A stretch of 64,000 bases of DNA. Origin: Antilocapra americana (taxonomy: Eukaryota; Chordata; Mammalia; Artiodactyla; Antilocapridae). This document shows positions 63,350 to 64,000 of this stretch, piece after piece. The translations under genes and the position numbers were made by a program. The notes under the pieces are model-generated. The model was not told where the DNA came from, ran no database searches, and worked only from the letters and a program-made list of their open reading frames with translations. Within the stretch, counting starts at the first letter, position 1, and every line of letters begins with the position of its first letter. The DNA is taken from the NCBI GenBank assembly GCA_007570785.1, contig ML664152.1, forward strand, positions 4,381,776 through 4,445,775, in the 5' to 3' direction.

Positions 63350-64000
63350 TTAAGTCTTGGTGCGGGTGGGCGAGCTGCCAACGCGAACCCGCGAACCCTT
63401 CGGAGGTGCCTGCACCTCCAGCGCCACGGGGGAAAGGGCGCGCACGGCCGCTTGACGCCCCCTCCGGCCCCGGGGAAAGGGCAGCCAGGATTCACCACGC
63501 GTCTCCCGGCTGGTCTGGATCCACGCCGCGCGCGCGCCCTGCCACAGTCCATCCACGCCACTCTGGGCGCCCTTGTCAGCTCGGCCCGCAGTCCCACTGC
63601 CCGGCCCACCGCATCCGCTGCCGCCCCTCCAGTCTGTGCCCCTCCTCTCTGCCCACAAGACCCGCGCCCGCTGCTCGCGGGCCCGTGCCGCCCACTTCCG
63701 CGTTCACACGGCCTACCCCCAGGCTCTCCAGTCCACGCTGCCCGCTCCCGGCCCACGCCGCCCAGTCCAGGCCCGCGCCGCCCGCACCCGCTCTCCTGTC
63801 CAGGCTCTCGGGTCCGCGCCGTCCGTGCCCGCTCTCCCGTCCAGTCCAGGCCCGCGCCATCCGTGCCCGCTCTCCCGTCCACTCCAGGCCCGCGCCGCCC
63901 GCACCCGCTCTCCTGTCCAGGCTCTCGGGTCCGCGCCGTCCGTGCCCGCTCTCCCGTCCAGTCCAGGCCCGCGCCGCCCGCGCCCGCTCTCCCGCCCAGT
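63350..64000. promoter_or_regulatory. CpG island, candidate promoter of the next gene (PRDM15?)
   Basis: Base composition changes abruptly from AT-rich L1 tail to GC-rich sequence with dense CpG (CGCGCGCGCC, GCCCGCGCCGCCCG), including GGGCGC and CCGCCC boxes. In human, PRDM15 lies just downstream of C2CD2 in the same orientation, so its 5' end would be expected here. I see no start codon or exon that I could assign. The identity of the gene is inference; the CpG island itself is seen. Confidence 0.55.
63767..64000. repeat. GC-rich higher-order tandem repeat, period 117 bp
   Basis: CCAGGCCCGCGCCGCCCGCA begins at 63767 and again at 63884. The 117-bp block is built from three related sub-units of about 33, 46 and 38 bases, each ending in CCGCTCTCC(C/T)GTCC. 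A variant sub-unit starts at 63963 and the array continues past the window edge. Looser related copies occur from about 63680. Confidence 0.9.

Noticed and set aside
63322..63882. Minus-strand frame of 186 residues with repeating Arg/Gly/Trp motifs at the window end
   Set aside because: The repeats are the translation of a GC-rich tandem repeat that lacks stop codons. All three minus frames are open here, so openness is not evidence of coding.

Overview
This is nuclear DNA from a ruminant, most likely a bovid. It carries many copies of ruminant-type retrotransposons: BovB LINE tails, Bov-tA SINEs, dimeric BOV-A2 SINEs and longer CHR-2-type tRNA-derived SINEs. It also holds older mammalian L1M and MIR relics. 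I saw no bacterial, viral-particle or CRISPR content. The open frames are those expected in a mammalian intron landscape, and nearly all of the longer ones are chance frames or retrotransposon remnants.

One protein-coding gene can be read, on the plus strand. Thirteen exons between 8224 and 52442 have consensus AG/GT borders and join in one consistent reading frame of 1830 coding bases, giving 609 residues and a TAG stop. The product is recognised as C2CD2, the paralogue of C2CD2L/TMEM24. It would be an ER-anchored SMP (lipid-transfer) plus C2 protein of membrane contact sites. The first coding exon, with the membrane anchor and promoter, lies upstream of base 1. The window therefore opens inside an intron, and the exons are called 2-14 here (inferred numbering). 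The SMP-like part is encoded by exons 2-5, the C2 domain by exons 6-9, a Ser/Thr/Pro-rich linker by exons 10-12, an acidic segment by exon 13 and a strongly basic tail by exon 14. The 3' UTR probably ends at a poly(A) signal at 56452.

Between the exons the introns are a patchwork of retrotransposons. The most informative structures are: (a) an old L1M element at about 2641-5480 that grew its own 66-bp tandem repeat and later received three ruminant insertions; (b) two related solo LTRs, antisense at 31020-31582 and sense at 60219-60851, each bounded by TG...CA and a perfect 4-bp target duplication, the second splitting a BovB copy; (c) a probable third, unrelated antisense LTR close behind exon 9, containing a 27-bp repeat array with a CAGCTG E-box in most units; (d) three places in C2CD2 where a second in-frame acceptor would change the protein by 1, 8 or 30 residues.

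From about 56.5 to 63.3 kb the DNA is intergenic and repeat-rich. The last 650 bases are an abrupt CpG-rich island that turns into a GC-rich higher-order tandem repeat of period 117 running off the window. From human gene order, where PRDM15 follows C2CD2 in the same orientation, this is the expected place for the PRDM15 promoter. No PRDM15 coding sequence is visible. I did not find a convincing new biological system. The unusual observations are structural.
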